DNA of 64,000 bases. It comes from CAVYXK01 sp963708245. Its GTDB lineage: Bacteria > Pseudomonadota > Alphaproteobacteria > Acetobacterales > Acetobacteraceae. A program made the position numbers and the translations under genes. The notes below the pieces were generated by a model that was not told where the DNA came from, made no database searches, and was given only the letters and a program-made list of their open reading frames with translations. The stretch spans positions 7,440,001 to 7,504,000 of the forward strand of contig OY970201.1 in assembly GCA_963708245.1 (NCBI GenBank), in the 5' to 3' direction. Positions 33,181 through 42,381 of the stretch are shown piece by piece (within the stretch, counting starts at the first letter, position 1; each line of letters begins with the position of its first letter).

Positions 33181-35600
33181 TAGAACCTCGTGCCGAAACC
33201 GAATCTGAAGATCTGCGTCTGGTCGAACGGCTGTTTCACGACGAAGGGCGTCACGTCAACATTGATTAGCCCGAATCCCGACCGCCAGGTCAGACCCAGG
33301 CCTGCGCCGACTCGCGGCGTGGCGGAATTGGTCACCGGCGGGCACTGGCTGCCGCCGCTGCTGGGCAGGTTGGACCCGGGACAGACGCCCGTTTCGAAGG
33401 TTCCCTGACTAAGTGCGCCGACGTCGACGAAAGTGTGGCCCGACAACCCGAATTCGGCCGAGACGAAAGGCAGCGGGAAATTGAGCTGCTGCGATTCGGT
33501 CCACAGGAATCGCCCGCCCAGCGAATTGCCGTCCGTTTCGTCGTGCGGGCCGACGCCGCCGGTCTCGAACCCGCGCAGGTTGTCGCCGCCGAGGTAGAAC
33601 CGGTCGATCACCGACTCCTGGTGACCAAGAGGGAATAGATAGCCGATCCCGGCGGTCAGCGCGATGCCCCAGTCGCTATTGCCGGTGAAGCGATCGAGAG
33701 GAATGTAGTATCCGGCGTCCGCGCGGGTCCGCACGAAAACCGCATTGCCACCGAGCCCGGCGAAATCCGAGCCCAGCGTTGCGATGTAGCCCGAGTGCGG
33801 ATCTGTCGTGCTGTCGCGGTAGTCCAGCGTCATGACCTGGCTTACCTGCGACAGCAGCGTGTAGCCTTCCTGGCTGGTGATGTAATAGCTCGACCCTGCC
33901 GTGACGTTGTACACTGTGCGTCCGACCAGCGAATAGCTCCAGACTTGGCGCAGATGGTCGGTGAAGTCATAGCCGGCCCGGACCGCAAAACCGACGCGCC
34001 GCTCGTCATACGGCTCGGTGCCGAGATTGTTGGTCTGCACCAGGAACAGGTCACCCCCGACCAGCAGGTTGCGATCGAGGAAATAGGGCTGGGTCACCGA
34101 CAGGTCGATCGAGCTGCGCCTCTGCGCCAAGATACCGTTGATCCCGGCGTCGATGCCGGTACCGACGAGATTGCGTTCGTGCAAACCGGCATCGAGCAGC
34201 GCTCCGGCATCGGTCGAATAACCCGCGCCGATCGTCAATTCGCCGGTCGCCTTCTCCTGGACCGTGGTCGTGATCACCGCCTTGTCCGGCGCCGAACCGG
34301 GCGCCGTGGTGATGTTCACGTTCTGGAAATAGCCCAGATCAGTTAGCCGTTGGCGGGTGCGGCGGATTGCGCTGGCGTCGTAGGCATCGCCCTCGGCGAT
34401 CTGGAACTGTCGCCTGATCACGCGGTCCTGGGTCCGCACGTTGCCGACGATGTCGATCCGTTCGACATAGACGCGCGGCCCTTCGGTCACGTCGTACGTG
34501 ATGTCAACGGTGTGGGTCGCCGGATGGCGCTCGACTCGCGGCGACACTTGCACGAACGCGTAGCCGTGGCTGCGGACATAGTCCTCCATCAGATCCGCCG
34601 TGCGCCCCACCGCGTCACCGTCGTACCAGTCACCGGAGGCGAACTGAAGCTGCCCGACAAGAGCCTGATCGGTGATCCCCTTCAATTGCGAATGGATGGC
34701 GACTTTGCCCACCCGATAACGAGCGCCCTCGTGCACCGTGAAGGTCACGAAGAACGCCCTCCGATCGGGCGAAAGCTCGGCCGAGGCATCAGTCACCTCG
34801 AAATCGACGTAGCCCTGATGCAGGTAGAACCGACGCAGCAGCTCCTTGTCGAAATTCAGCCGTTCAGGGCTGTACTGGTCAGAGGATGAGAGGAACCGCC
34901 ACCAGCGTTCTTCGCGGCTATTGATGGCTTCGGCAAGCCGGCCTGAGCTGAACGCCTTGTTCCCGACGAACGAGATCCGGCTGATCAGAGTCTCGGGCCC
35001 GTCATTGATCTGGAACACGACATTCACGCGATTTTCTGGCAGCCGGATGATCTCCGGCTCCACGCTGGCGTCGTAATAGCCTTTGGCCGCGTAAATATTG
35101 AGTATCTTCTGGCGGTCGGAGTCGGCGGCTGCAGGGGTGAACACCGCACGGGGGCGAAGCTGAATCTGGTCGCGAATTTGCGCATCCGTCACTTCGTGGT
35201 TTCCCTCGAACACGACCTCATTGACCAGCGGGTTCTCGACCACATGGACGACCAGGGTGTTGCCCTGCCGGGTCAGGCTGACGTCCTGGAACAGACCGGT
35301 CGCGTACAGGGTCTTGAGGCTCTCGTTGATCGGGCCGGGCGCAAACGGGTCACCAGGATGGACCAGCATATACAACTCGATAGTACCGGCGTCGATCCGC
35401 CGATTGCCCTCCACCTGGATCGCGGCAATTGCGCCGCCGGCCGGGACCGGGCTGATGGCCGCAGGAGAAGGGGATGCCCCGGCCGGCTGGGCCGTAGGCG
35501 CCTGAGGCGCGGCGGCCGGTGCGGGGGCGCTAAATGCGGACGGCACGAGAAAAGACAATAGGCAAGCCGCGGCGACCAGCGCAGCACGTAAGCGGATCAA
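33180..35600 (-). CDS. bamA: Outer membrane protein assembly factor BamA
   Basis: 806 residues. A signal peptide (LVAAACLLSFLVPSAFSAPA) and an Ala/Pro-rich stretch to about 55 are followed by five POTRA repeats (starting IAAIQVEGNRRIDAGTIELY; the last around IDIVGNVRTQDRVIRRQF) and the C-terminal beta barrel ending in Phe (FRFGFGTRF). The barrel contains VRGF-like DNLRGFETGG in the L6 region. BamA folds and inserts outer-membrane beta barrels. It is the first gene of the envelope operon. The usual upstream rseP is not present. Confidence 0.97.
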   Translation of the reverse strand: MIRLRAALVAAACLLSFLVPSAFSAPAPAAAPQAPTAQPAGASPSPAAISPVPAGGAIAAIQVEGNRRIDAGTIELYMLVHPGDPFAPGPINESLKTLYATGLFQDVSLTRQGNTLVVHVVENPLVNEVVFEGNHEVTDAQIRDQIQLRPRAVFTPAAADSDRQKILNIYAAKGYYDASVEPEIIRLPENRVNVVFQINDGPETLISRISFVGNKAFSSGRLAEAINSREERWWRFLSSSDQYSPERLNFDKELLRRFYLHQGYVDFEVTDASAELSPDRRAFFVTFTVHEGARYRVGKVAIHSQLKGITDQALVGQLQFASGDWYDGDAVGRTADLMEDYVRSHGYAFVQVSPRVERHPATHTVDITYDVTEGPRVYVERIDIVGNVRTQDRVIRRQFQIAEGDAYDASAIRRTRQRLTDLGYFQNVNITTAPGSAPDKAVITTTVQEKATGELTIGAGYSTDAGALLDAGLHERNLVGTGIDAGINGILAQRRSSIDLSVTQPYFLDRNLLVGGDLFLVQTNNLGTEPYDERRVGFAVRAGYDFTDHLRQVWSYSLVGRTVYNVTAGSSYYITSQEGYTLLSQVSQVMTLDYRDSTTDPHSGYIATLGSDFAGLGGNAVFVRTRADAGYYIPLDRFTGNSDWGIALTAGIGYLFPLGHQESVIDRFYLGGDNLRGFETGGVGPHDETDGNSLGGRFLWTESQQLNFPLPFVSAEFGLSGHTFVDVGALSQGTFETGVCPGSNLPSSGGSQCPPVTNSATPRVGAGLGLTWRSGFGLINVDVTPFVVKQPFDQTQIFRFGFGTRF

Positions 35601-35952
35601 ACGGCTAGCCTCCCGTGTGAAGCCTCAGCCCGAAGAAACCGCCGCACTACACGGAAACCCGGGCGGGCAAAGCGGGGCGGGACAATAGCCGCCGGCCCAA
35701 GGCGACGCCAGCCGTCGCGAGGTAACGCTAGGGTAACGCTGGCCGCCGAAGCCCTGCAATGTCGTGCCAGCGAAAGGCCGGCATTCATGCAGCGAGGCGC
35801 ACGTGAGGGATCGTGCCCGTGGACAAGCGCAGGCCATGCCTCGCCTTGTCCGGGCGCTACACCGATGTATCCGGCTTCGCCTACACCTCTCTCGCATGTG
35901 CGGGAGAAGTCGCGGCTCGTCTTCGCCGAAGCGAAGCTTCAGCGAAGACGGA
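35601..35952. other. 352-bp gene-free stretch with a 9-bp inverted repeat
   Basis: No gene seen. CGTCTTCGC (35918-35926) and GCGAAGACG (35942-35950) form a hairpin just after the stop of the peptidoglycan-binding protein gene (leftward), so it may end that transcript, although no T-run follows. The promoter of the bamA operon should lie between here and 35600, but I see no clear hexamers. Confidence 0.4.
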
Positions 35953-36552
35953 TCAGCACGGCAGGTGAGGGTCTACCTCGCCGCGAACAAATAATCCGGA
36001 TTCAGCCATCGCAGTCACGGTGGCCGGATTGAGCTGACCGTTCGGCTGCAGCCCCCGCCCTTGCTGGAACTGCGCGATGGCATTCTGGGTCCCCGCGCCC
36101 CATACCCCGTCAATGCCGCCGTGATAGTACCCCAGTTGGCTCAGCCGCTCCTGAACCATCTGCATGGCGTGGACGCTCAACCCCGGTTCATACGCCGGCG
36201 CGACCGGGGCCACCGCCGGCGGAACCACTGCTAACGCAGGCGCGCCAAGCAGCGCCGCTGGGTCCAGTCCCAGGCTGGCAACCGTTGCTTGGTTCAACTC
36301 CCCGGTCGGCTGCAGCGCGTGCATCTGCTGGAACCGCTGAAGCGCGGTGACGCTGTCAGGTCCCCATTGCCCATCGATCGCGCCGGGATAGCCCCCGACT
36401 TGGCGCAATCGCTCCTGCACCATCTGCACCGCCCGCGGCGAAAGCGGTTGCGCATATGTCAATTGCACTGTCTGAGCGTGGCCGGCTGCGGCGCCGACTG
36501 AAATCCCCGTGCCGATCAGCAGCGCGGCGGCCAAATGCGTCAAAGATCGCAT
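35953..36552 (-). CDS. Exported protein with two peptidoglycan-binding domains
   Basis: 199 residues. The signal peptide (AAALLIGTGISVGAAAGHAQ) is followed by two PG_binding_1-like repeats: VQMVQERLRQVGGYPGAIDG with WGPDSVTALQRFQ (about 42-80) and MQMVQERLSQLGYYHGGIDG with WGAGTQNAIAQFQ (about 130-170). A Pro/Val/Ala linker joins them. There is no catalytic domain. It probably anchors to the cell wall in the periplasm. It stands as a single gene upstream of bamA. Confidence 0.85.
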   Translation of the reverse strand: MRSLTHLAAALLIGTGISVGAAAGHAQTVQLTYAQPLSPRAVQMVQERLRQVGGYPGAIDGQWGPDSVTALQRFQQMHALQPTGELNQATVASLGLDPAALLGAPALAVVPPAVAPVAPAYEPGLSVHAMQMVQERLSQLGYYHGGIDGVWGAGTQNAIAQFQQGRGLQPNGQLNPATVTAMAESGLFVRGEVDPHLPC

Positions 36553-36660
36553 GTCGTTTCCCTCCGATCCCGGCCGACGGGCCGGGTCACCGGAAGGAAC
36601 GCTGGAGTCACGCCAATGGTTTAGGCCCGGAAACGCTCGCCCCGCACCGACCCCGATCGC

Positions 36661-37231
36661 TCAGGATGCTCGGGCGCTCGTTGTCAGCAGTCGCTCGATC
36701 GGATCCCAAACGAACGCGGTCTGCAGCACCCCTCTGCCGCCGACACGCACCATGCTCTCGGCCACCGGCCGACCGCCGAGCCGCTCGTAGAACCAGCGGC
36801 TGGGATTGTCGCGCAGCACCCAGAGGTAAGCCGAGCGGCACCCGTTCTCGGCCAGATACGCTCCAGCGGCCCTCATCAGCCGACGCCCGACGCCCCGATC
36901 GCGCCAATCATCAAGTACGTACAGAGTTCTCGATCTCCCCCTCTGCCAATCGCTGACCGCTGACCTCGTGCAGCCGCGCCCGCCCGGCTGACGCGAAGCC
37001 GATGACCCGCGGACCAGAGCCGGCCGGCACGTCCAGCCCTGACGCGGTCGCGACGTACACACCAGTCGTGCTGCGGATCGCACTGTCGTAATACGCTGCC
37101 TGGCGAGGAATCGAGAGTCCGGCGAGATAATCATCGGGCAGGATTCCCGGATAGGTGGAACGCCAAGCCGCCACGTGCACTGACCCGATCGCCGCCGCGT
37201 CGGACGGCCGCGCGCGGCGGATGCCGATCAC
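36661..37231 (-). pseudogene. GNAT-family N-acetyltransferase, frameshifted
   Basis: Removing one base near 36926-36931 joins two frames into a 189-residue GNAT. The N-part starts IGIRRARPSDAAAIGSVHVA and WRSTYPGIL. The C-part has the acetyl-CoA P-loop LDDWRDRGVGRRLMRAAG and the late LWVLRDNPSRWFYERLGG. The junction then reads GEIETLYVLDDW. GTG start at 37231 overlaps the rsmB stop (GTGA). As it stands, the product ends after 106 residues, before the CoA site. Substrate unknown. Confidence 0.8.
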
Positions 37232-38532
37232 GACGGAGACCCCGCGCGCCGCTCCAGCACCGCCGCGAAGAACCCGTCGGTCCCATGACGAGCCGGCGTC
37301 AGCGCCAGAAAACTGTCACTGACAAAAGGAGCAACGCCCTCCGGCCACACCTGCGCCGGGGGCGTAATCGCAAATTCTGGATGGCGAGCAAGGAAGCCGT
37401 ACACCTGGGCCTCGTTCTCCTCGGAGAGCAGGGAGCACGTAGCGTAGATCAACTTGCCGCCAATGCGAACAAGTTCTGCCGCCCGATCAAGGATTGCCGC
37501 CTGCTTAGGCACGAGCTCGGCCAGATCCGCCGGGGCGAGCCGCCGGCGCGCGTCGGGATTGCGTCGCCAGGTCCCGATCCCCGTGCAAGGCGCATCCACC
37601 AGCACACGGTCGAAGCTGCGGGCACGTCGCTTCAGCGCCTTGTCCCCGGGTCCCAGCACGTGTCGTTCGACATTATGCACCCCCGCGCGGCGCAACCGCC
37701 GCACCGCGGAGTCCAATCGCGCCGCCGAGACATCGCATGCGAGGATGTGCCCGGTATTGGCCATGGTCATCGCCATTGCCAGGGTCTTTCCTCCGGCCCC
37801 GGCGCAAAGATCGGCCACCCGCATTCCGGGCCGCGCATCGGCCAGCAGTGCGATAAGCTGGCTCCCCTCATCCTGGATCTCGACCAGGCCGGCTCGGAAC
37901 GCTGTGCTGGAGGTCACCGGCCGGCGTCCGGCGACGCGCAACCCCCAGGGTGAAAGCCGCGTGGGCGCGCCCTCGATCCCTTCCGCTGCGAGTGCCGCGC
38001 GGGCCGCCTCCCGCGGGGTCCTCAGCAGGTTCACCCGCAGATCGAGCGGCGCCGGCTCGGCCAGAGCCGCCAACTCGGCCGACAGAGCCGCGCCGAATTG
38101 GGCCTCTAGCAGTGGCAGCAGCCAGTCCGGAACCTCGAGTCGCACCGCTACGGGCATGTTCGGATGGTCCAGAGTATGGCTGGCAATGCGACGGAGGCTC
38201 GCCAACTCCGCTGTCGTCAACGGTGCCGCCGCGAATCGCCCGCCGGAGAAGAGTTGCGCCAAACCCGCCGGCGCCATTCCTTCCACCAGCAGTGAGGCAG
38301 CGATCATCAGCCGCGGCGTCGGTTCCACGCCGGCCTGCGCCAGCCACCAAGACAGGCGGCGCCATGCGCGCAGCACGCACCACACCCGATCGGAGGTCGC
38401 CCGCCGATCGCCGGATCCGATGAAGCGGCGGGTGCGAAAGAATTCGTTGGCTACGGCGTCGGCCGGGCGCGGATCGGCGTCGATCCGGGCAAGGAGTTCG
38501 ATCGCTGCGGCGAGGCGGCCGGCCGGGGTCAG
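37228..38532 (-). CDS. rsmB: RsmB-type rRNA (cytosine-5) methyltransferase
   Basis: About 434 residues of the NOL1/NOP2/Sun family, N-terminal NusB-like domain included. SAM site: MRVADLCAGAGGKTLAMAM. Catalytic Cys pair: DAPCTGIGTWRRNPD and YATCSLLSEEN. The family methylates 16S rRNA C967 (RsmB) or a nearby base. The frame has no ATG/GTG/TTG near the expected N-terminus (TPAGRLAAAIELL). A CTG at 38532 overlaps the dehalogenase stop as CTGA, parallel to the GTGA junction with the next gene, so it may be a CTG start or a miscalled ATG. The start is therefore uncertain. Confidence 0.82.
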   Translation of the reverse strand: MTPAGRLAAAIELLARIDADPRPADAVANEFFRTRRFIGSGDRRATSDRVWCVLRAWRRLSWWLAQAGVEPTPRLMIAASLLVEGMAPAGLAQLFSGGRFAAAPLTTAELASLRRIASHTLDHPNMPVAVRLEVPDWLLPLLEAQFGAALSAELAALAEPAPLDLRVNLLRTPREAARAALAAEGIEGAPTRLSPWGLRVAGRRPVTSSTAFRAGLVEIQDEGSQLIALLADARPGMRVADLCAGAGGKTLAMAMTMANTGHILACDVSAARLDSAVRRLRRAGVHNVERHVLGPGDKALKRRARSFDRVLVDAPCTGIGTWRRNPDARRRLAPADLAELVPKQAAILDRAAELVRIGGKLIYATCSLLSEENEAQVYGFLARHPEFAITPPAQVWPEGVAPFVSDSFLALTPARHGTDGFFAAVLERRAGSPS

Positions 38533-39197
38533 GTGAGGGCGCGCTCCAGGCCGGAAAGGTCGGTCAACTCCGTCGCCTCGCTTCGAAGGCCGTACTCGTC
38601 CGGCTGTCCGGCCCGGTTCACCCAGAAGACGCGGAAGCCGAATGCGCGGGCGCCGAACGCATCCCATGGGTTGGATGATACGAACGCCATCTCTTTGGCA
38701 GGAAGGCCGAACCGAGCGGTCGCCAGCGCATAGACCCGCGGGTCCGGCTTATAGACGCCGGCCGCATCGACACTCAGCACGTCGTCGAGCAGCTCTGCTA
38801 TCCCCGCTGCTTCCACGGCCTCAGTCAGCATTCCGGGTTCGCCGTTCGACAGGATGGCCCGCCCGATGCCGCGGCCCGCCAGCCCGCGCAACACGTTCGC
38901 GGCTTCCGGGTATGCGTCCAGCCGCCGAAAGGCGCCCAGCACATCGCGCAGCAGGTTCACATCCGAGATGCCATGCCGTGCCGCAACGAAAGCGAGCGCC
39001 TCCTGCGCCAGCTGCCAGAAGTCGCGATAGTGTCCCGGTCCGGCCAGCGAACGCACCCAGGTATATTCTATATGCTTCTGGCGCCACTCGGTGCTGATGC
39101 GCTGCCAGTCCGGGCCCAGCCGGGCCGCGTGTGCCCGCATCGCCGCATTCACGTCGAGCAGCGTGCCGTACGCGTCGAATATAACAACCTTCGCCAT
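38529..39197 (-). CDS. HAD-superfamily (S)-2-haloacid dehalogenase type II
   Basis: 222 residues. The nucleophile Asp8 is in VVIFDAYGTLLDV, motif II in ILSNGEP, the Lys in VYKPDPRVY, and motif IV in FVSSNPWDAFGARAFGF. The SSN..D pattern is that of L-2-haloacid/haloacetate dehalogenases, which replace halogen by hydroxyl through an Asp ester. ATG at 39197; weak ribosome site. It is the first gene of an overlapping trio with rsmB and the GNAT gene. A palindromic element at 39251-39292 lies 54-95 bp upstream. Confidence 0.87.
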   Translation of the reverse strand: MAKVVIFDAYGTLLDVNAAMRAHAARLGPDWQRISTEWRQKHIEYTWVRSLAGPGHYRDFWQLAQEALAFVAARHGISDVNLLRDVLGAFRRLDAYPEAANVLRGLAGRGIGRAILSNGEPGMLTEAVEAAGIAELLDDVLSVDAAGVYKPDPRVYALATARFGLPAKEMAFVSSNPWDAFGARAFGFRVFWVNRAGQPDEYGLRSEATELTDLSGLERALT

Positions 39198-39250
39198 GGC
39201 GCGCTTATACCATGCGGCCGACACAGCCAAGAAGGGGCTGGGCGGGACCT

Positions 39251-39292
39251 CGGATGTACATCTGGCGGTTGGTGGGTCGTCATGTACATCCG
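39251..39292. repeat. 11-bp perfect inverted repeat with ATGTACAT cores
   Basis: CGGATGTACAT (39251-39261) and ATGTACATCCG (39282-39292), 20 bases apart. Each arm contains the palindrome ATGTACAT, so the pair is also a direct repeat 31 bp apart. Placement 54-95 bp before the dehalogenase start fits a tandem operator for a dimeric regulator. Confidence 0.45.
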
Positions 39293-39447
39293 GCTTTCAT
39301 GGGTCGTTAATTTAATCCCAGCGGGCCTGCCCTATGACTGCTCGGGTGGTACGAGGGTGGACATCATGGAGACTGATGTGTGTCCAACCTCTTGCACTGG
39401 AGCTCCTAGACCTCGCCCGAGACATAGGCGTCCCAGCGGGGCGACCG

Positions 39448-39648
39448 CTAGCAATGGTACACGCCAGCCGCGCAGCGCCGCGTCGTGCGCCGTGCCGCGC
39501 CGGCGACACTTACGGGCGTGGCCGGACGGCCGATGATGGCTTCGGCAACTGACATCAAGGAACCCTGGCGTACGTACGAGACTGGGTCCGCTTCCATAAA
39601 GAAGCCGAATGCCAGGACGAAGATGGATAGTTTCAGAACTGTCGACAT
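39448..39648 (-). CDS. Small predicted secreted protein, partner of the DUF2092 gene
   Basis: 66 residues. Signal-peptide-like start MSTVLKLSIFVLAFGFFMEA, then a short region ending AARRTTRRCAAGVYHC, an Arg/Thr motif that I associate from memory with small proteins encoded beside DUF2092 genes in related bacteria. ATG at 39648 follows AGGATA and lies 8 bases after the DUF2092 stop, so the two form an operon. Function unknown. Confidence 0.55.
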   Translation of the reverse strand: MSTVLKLSIFVLAFGFFMEADPVSYVRQGSLMSVAEAIIGRPATPVSVAGAARRTTRRCAAGVYHC

Positions 39649-39656
39649 TATCCTGT

Positions 39657-40445
39657 TCACTCCCCTTTGATAGTCATGTCGCCAATCGCGTTGACCGTGA
39701 CCGAAGCCGGATCGAGCTTCTTTGCGCCCTGCGGCGGCACAAATGCGAATCGCGCGGCGTCGACCTGCGGCGCCACATTCCAATCTCTGAGCTGCAGTGT
39801 ATATTCGGGTGCACCACTGACCGCCTTGGTCGTTATCACATATCTGAGCGGCAGCGGTTTGTCCCCTGTCGTCACCCATAACTGCCAGTCCACGTCCGCC
39901 CCGCGGAAGGCAAGTTGGTGAACCTCGATGCCGTCGATGAAGGTCATTCCGACATGGTTGCCGCTGGTCATGTCCGTTGTCGCGCTGTCCAGCGGCTTGG
40001 AGACAAGAAGATCGGCGCCGGGCGCGTCGAACCCTAAATTATGCACGACAACGATCGCGGCATCTATGCTGGGCGCGTCAAGCTGCAGATACGCATTGGC
40101 CTTCTGCGCGAAGAGGGTGAGCGTTTTGCCGTCGAGGAACACTTCGGCGGTGCCGGCCGCGCCTCTGCGGATAGCATATAGCTTGTCCGGCCGCTGCATC
40201 ACGATCTCGCCGGAGTGGAGGAACTGGAGTTTCTGGCCTTCAGGGGTTACGATCTCATCAACCGAGGAGTATTCGATCGAGAAGCTTTTCAGGCTGCCCA
40301 GATAGTTTGACATGCTGGCAAGTACGCTCTGCGCGTCGTGGTCGACAGCTCCCTGGGCAAGCGCACTCGGAGGCAGCGCAAGAACACACATCCACGCCAC
40401 TGCGTAGACCAGGACCGTTTTGGTAAAGTACGACCACACCTTCAT
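39657..40445 (-). CDS. DUF2092-family exported protein
   Basis: 262 residues. Signal peptide (LVYAVAWMCVLALPPSALAQ), then a LolA/RseB-like beta-sheet domain: LGSLKSFSIEYSSVDEIVTP, EIVMQRPDKLYAIRRGAAG, TLFAQKANAYLQLDAPS. The fold is that of lipoprotein-carrier-like half barrels, with hydrophobic ligand binding suspected. Biological role unknown. ATG at 40445 follows GGGGGTAAATC. It is followed by a small secreted protein gene. Confidence 0.8.
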   Translation of the reverse strand: MKVWSYFTKTVLVYAVAWMCVLALPPSALAQGAVDHDAQSVLASMSNYLGSLKSFSIEYSSVDEIVTPEGQKLQFLHSGEIVMQRPDKLYAIRRGAAGTAEVFLDGKTLTLFAQKANAYLQLDAPSIDAAIVVVHNLGFDAPGADLLVSKPLDSATTDMTSGNHVGMTFIDGIEVHQLAFRGADVDWQLWVTTGDKPLPLRYVITTKAVSGAPEYTLQLRDWNVAPQVDAARFAFVPPQGAKKLDPASVTVNAIGDMTIKGE

Positions 40446-40735
40446 GATTTACCCCCACCCGCTTCGTCCCGTGACCGTTGCGCATCACGACGGAGCAGCA
40501 CTATCCTTCCCCTACTCGCAACCGCACCACGCCGACGATGACCGGGCGTTGCTGAAGAACATCTCAGGGCGGTTTCGCCATTTCCGGATGCCGTTTCCAA
40601 TTATTATCCTTGCTTCTACGCCGCAGTGCAATTGTAAGATTTGGCCCCGGACGGCGGCTCGCCCGGCATCGTGGATGCTGCCGCCGCTCCAGAGATTAGG
40701 TCAACCGACCGCGGCATAACCGCCGTGCAGAGATA

Positions 40736-42232
40736 TTAGTCCTGCCGGTAGTTGGGTGCCTCGCGCGTGATCGCCACGTCATGCACGTGGCTCTCGCGCA
40801 GGCCGGCGCCGGTGACCCGGCGGAATCGCGCTTTCGCTTGCAGCTCCGGGATCGTGGCACTACCGGTATAACCCATGCCGGCGCGCAGCCCGCCGACCAA
40901 CTGGTGCACCACTTGCGCAACCGGCCCCTTGTAGCCGACCCGTCCTTCCACGCCTTCCGGCACCAGCTTGAGCTGGTCCTGGATGTCCTGCTGGAAATAG
41001 CGGTCGGCCGAGCCCCGCGCCATGGCGCCCTGGCTGCCCATGCCGCGATAGGATTTGTAGGAACGGCCCTGGTAGAGGAATACCTCGCCCGGCGCTTCGT
41101 CGGTGCCAGCCAGCAGGCTGCCCACCATCACTGCGTCCGCCCCGGCGGCGATCGCCTTGACGATGTCGCCCGAGTTGCGCATCCCGCCGTCGGCGATCGC
41201 CGGTACACCACGCTCCCGACACGCGGCCGCACATTCCAGTACCGCGGTGAACTGCGGTACGCCGACCCCGGCGATCACGCGCGTGGTGCAGATGCTGCCC
41301 GGCCCGATGCCGATCTTCACCGAGTCCGCGCCGGCCTCGATCAGCGCGATCGCCCCCTCGGGCGTTGCCACATTGCCGGCCATTACCTGCACGGAGTTGG
41401 ATAGTTTCTTGACCGTTTCCACCGCGGCCAGCACGCCGGCCGAATGGCCGTGCGCGGTATCGACCACGATGACGTCTACCTCGGCGGCGACCAGCGCGCG
41501 GGCGCGGACCTCGCCATCCGGGCCGACCCCGGTCGCGGCGGCCACGCGCAGCCGGCCCAGCCCGTCCTTGTTGGCCAGCGGGTGCGCCTGGGCCTTGTCC
41601 ATATCCTTGACGGTGATCAGCCCGACGCAGCGATAGGCCTGATCGACCACCAGCAGTTTCTCGATGCGGTGCCTGTGCAACAGCCGCCGTGCCTCCTCGG
41701 GGCCCACGTCGCCGCTGACGGTGACAAGGTTCTCCCGCGTCATCAGCTCATAGACGCGGAGGCTGGGGTCGGTGGCGAAGCGGACGTCGCGATGGGTCAG
41801 GATGCCGACCAGCCGTCCGCTGTCGCGCTCGACGACCGGGATGCCGCTGATCCGATGCGCCGCCATCAGCGCGCGGGCGTCAGCGAGCGTCTGGTCGGGG
41901 TGAATGGTGACGGGATTCACGACCATCCCCGACTCGAATTTCTTCACCTGATGCACCGCGGCCGCCTGCGCAGCCACGTCGAGATTCTTGTGGATCACCC
42001 CGATGCCGCCGAGCTGCGCCATGGCGATCGCCATTTCACTCTCGGTCACCGTGTCCATGGCGGCCGAGATGATCGGGACATTCAGCGGGATGTCGCGGGT
42101 GAGCGTGGTGGTGGTATCGGTCGCGGTGGGCAGCACCTGCGAATAGCCGGGCAGCACCAGCACGTCGTCGAACGCCAGCGCCTCCTCGATGCGGAGCACG
42201 GCGGACGGATCGGTATGGGTGTCAAATGCCAT
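40736..42232 (-). CDS. guaB: Inosine-5'-monophosphate dehydrogenase
   Basis: 498 residues. TIM barrel with the catalytic Cys loop GIGPGSICTTRVIAGVGVPQ and flap residues QGAMARGSADRYFQQ. Two CBS domains (about 95-215: MVVNPVTIHPDQTLADARAL, then ELMTRENLVTVSG) are inserted after the first strands. It oxidises IMP to XMP, the committed step of GTP synthesis. The ATG at 42232 starts the conserved DPSAVLRIEEALAFDDVLVL. The 290 bp downstream shows no gene. Confidence 0.97.
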   Translation of the reverse strand: MAFDTHTDPSAVLRIEEALAFDDVLVLPGYSQVLPTATDTTTTLTRDIPLNVPIISAAMDTVTESEMAIAMAQLGGIGVIHKNLDVAAQAAAVHQVKKFESGMVVNPVTIHPDQTLADARALMAAHRISGIPVVERDSGRLVGILTHRDVRFATDPSLRVYELMTRENLVTVSGDVGPEEARRLLHRHRIEKLLVVDQAYRCVGLITVKDMDKAQAHPLANKDGLGRLRVAAATGVGPDGEVRARALVAAEVDVIVVDTAHGHSAGVLAAVETVKKLSNSVQVMAGNVATPEGAIALIEAGADSVKIGIGPGSICTTRVIAGVGVPQFTAVLECAAACRERGVPAIADGGMRNSGDIVKAIAAGADAVMVGSLLAGTDEAPGEVFLYQGRSYKSYRGMGSQGAMARGSADRYFQQDIQDQLKLVPEGVEGRVGYKGPVAQVVHQLVGGLRAGMGYTGSATIPELQAKARFRRVTGAGLRESHVHDVAITREAPNYRQD

Positions 42233-42381
42233 GGTCGGGCGGGCCTTTCCGAACCTTGGCGGCCCCACATAGGCCGATGCCTCCCGCCGCGCAAGCAAGC
42301 GAATGTGACAGACATCGCTTGAGGGCCGAAACAGTCCCGCGCACATTGGCACCCGTTTTGGTCTCGGCCGGAGCCTCGCGC

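Noticed and set aside
39360..39400. Imperfect palindrome GGACATCA...TGATGTGTGTCC
   Set aside because: Arms match over only six bases plus a loose flank, which is common by chance.
41444..42322. Open frame of 292 codons antisense to guaB
   Set aside because: Lies wholly over a conserved gene and has no family features.
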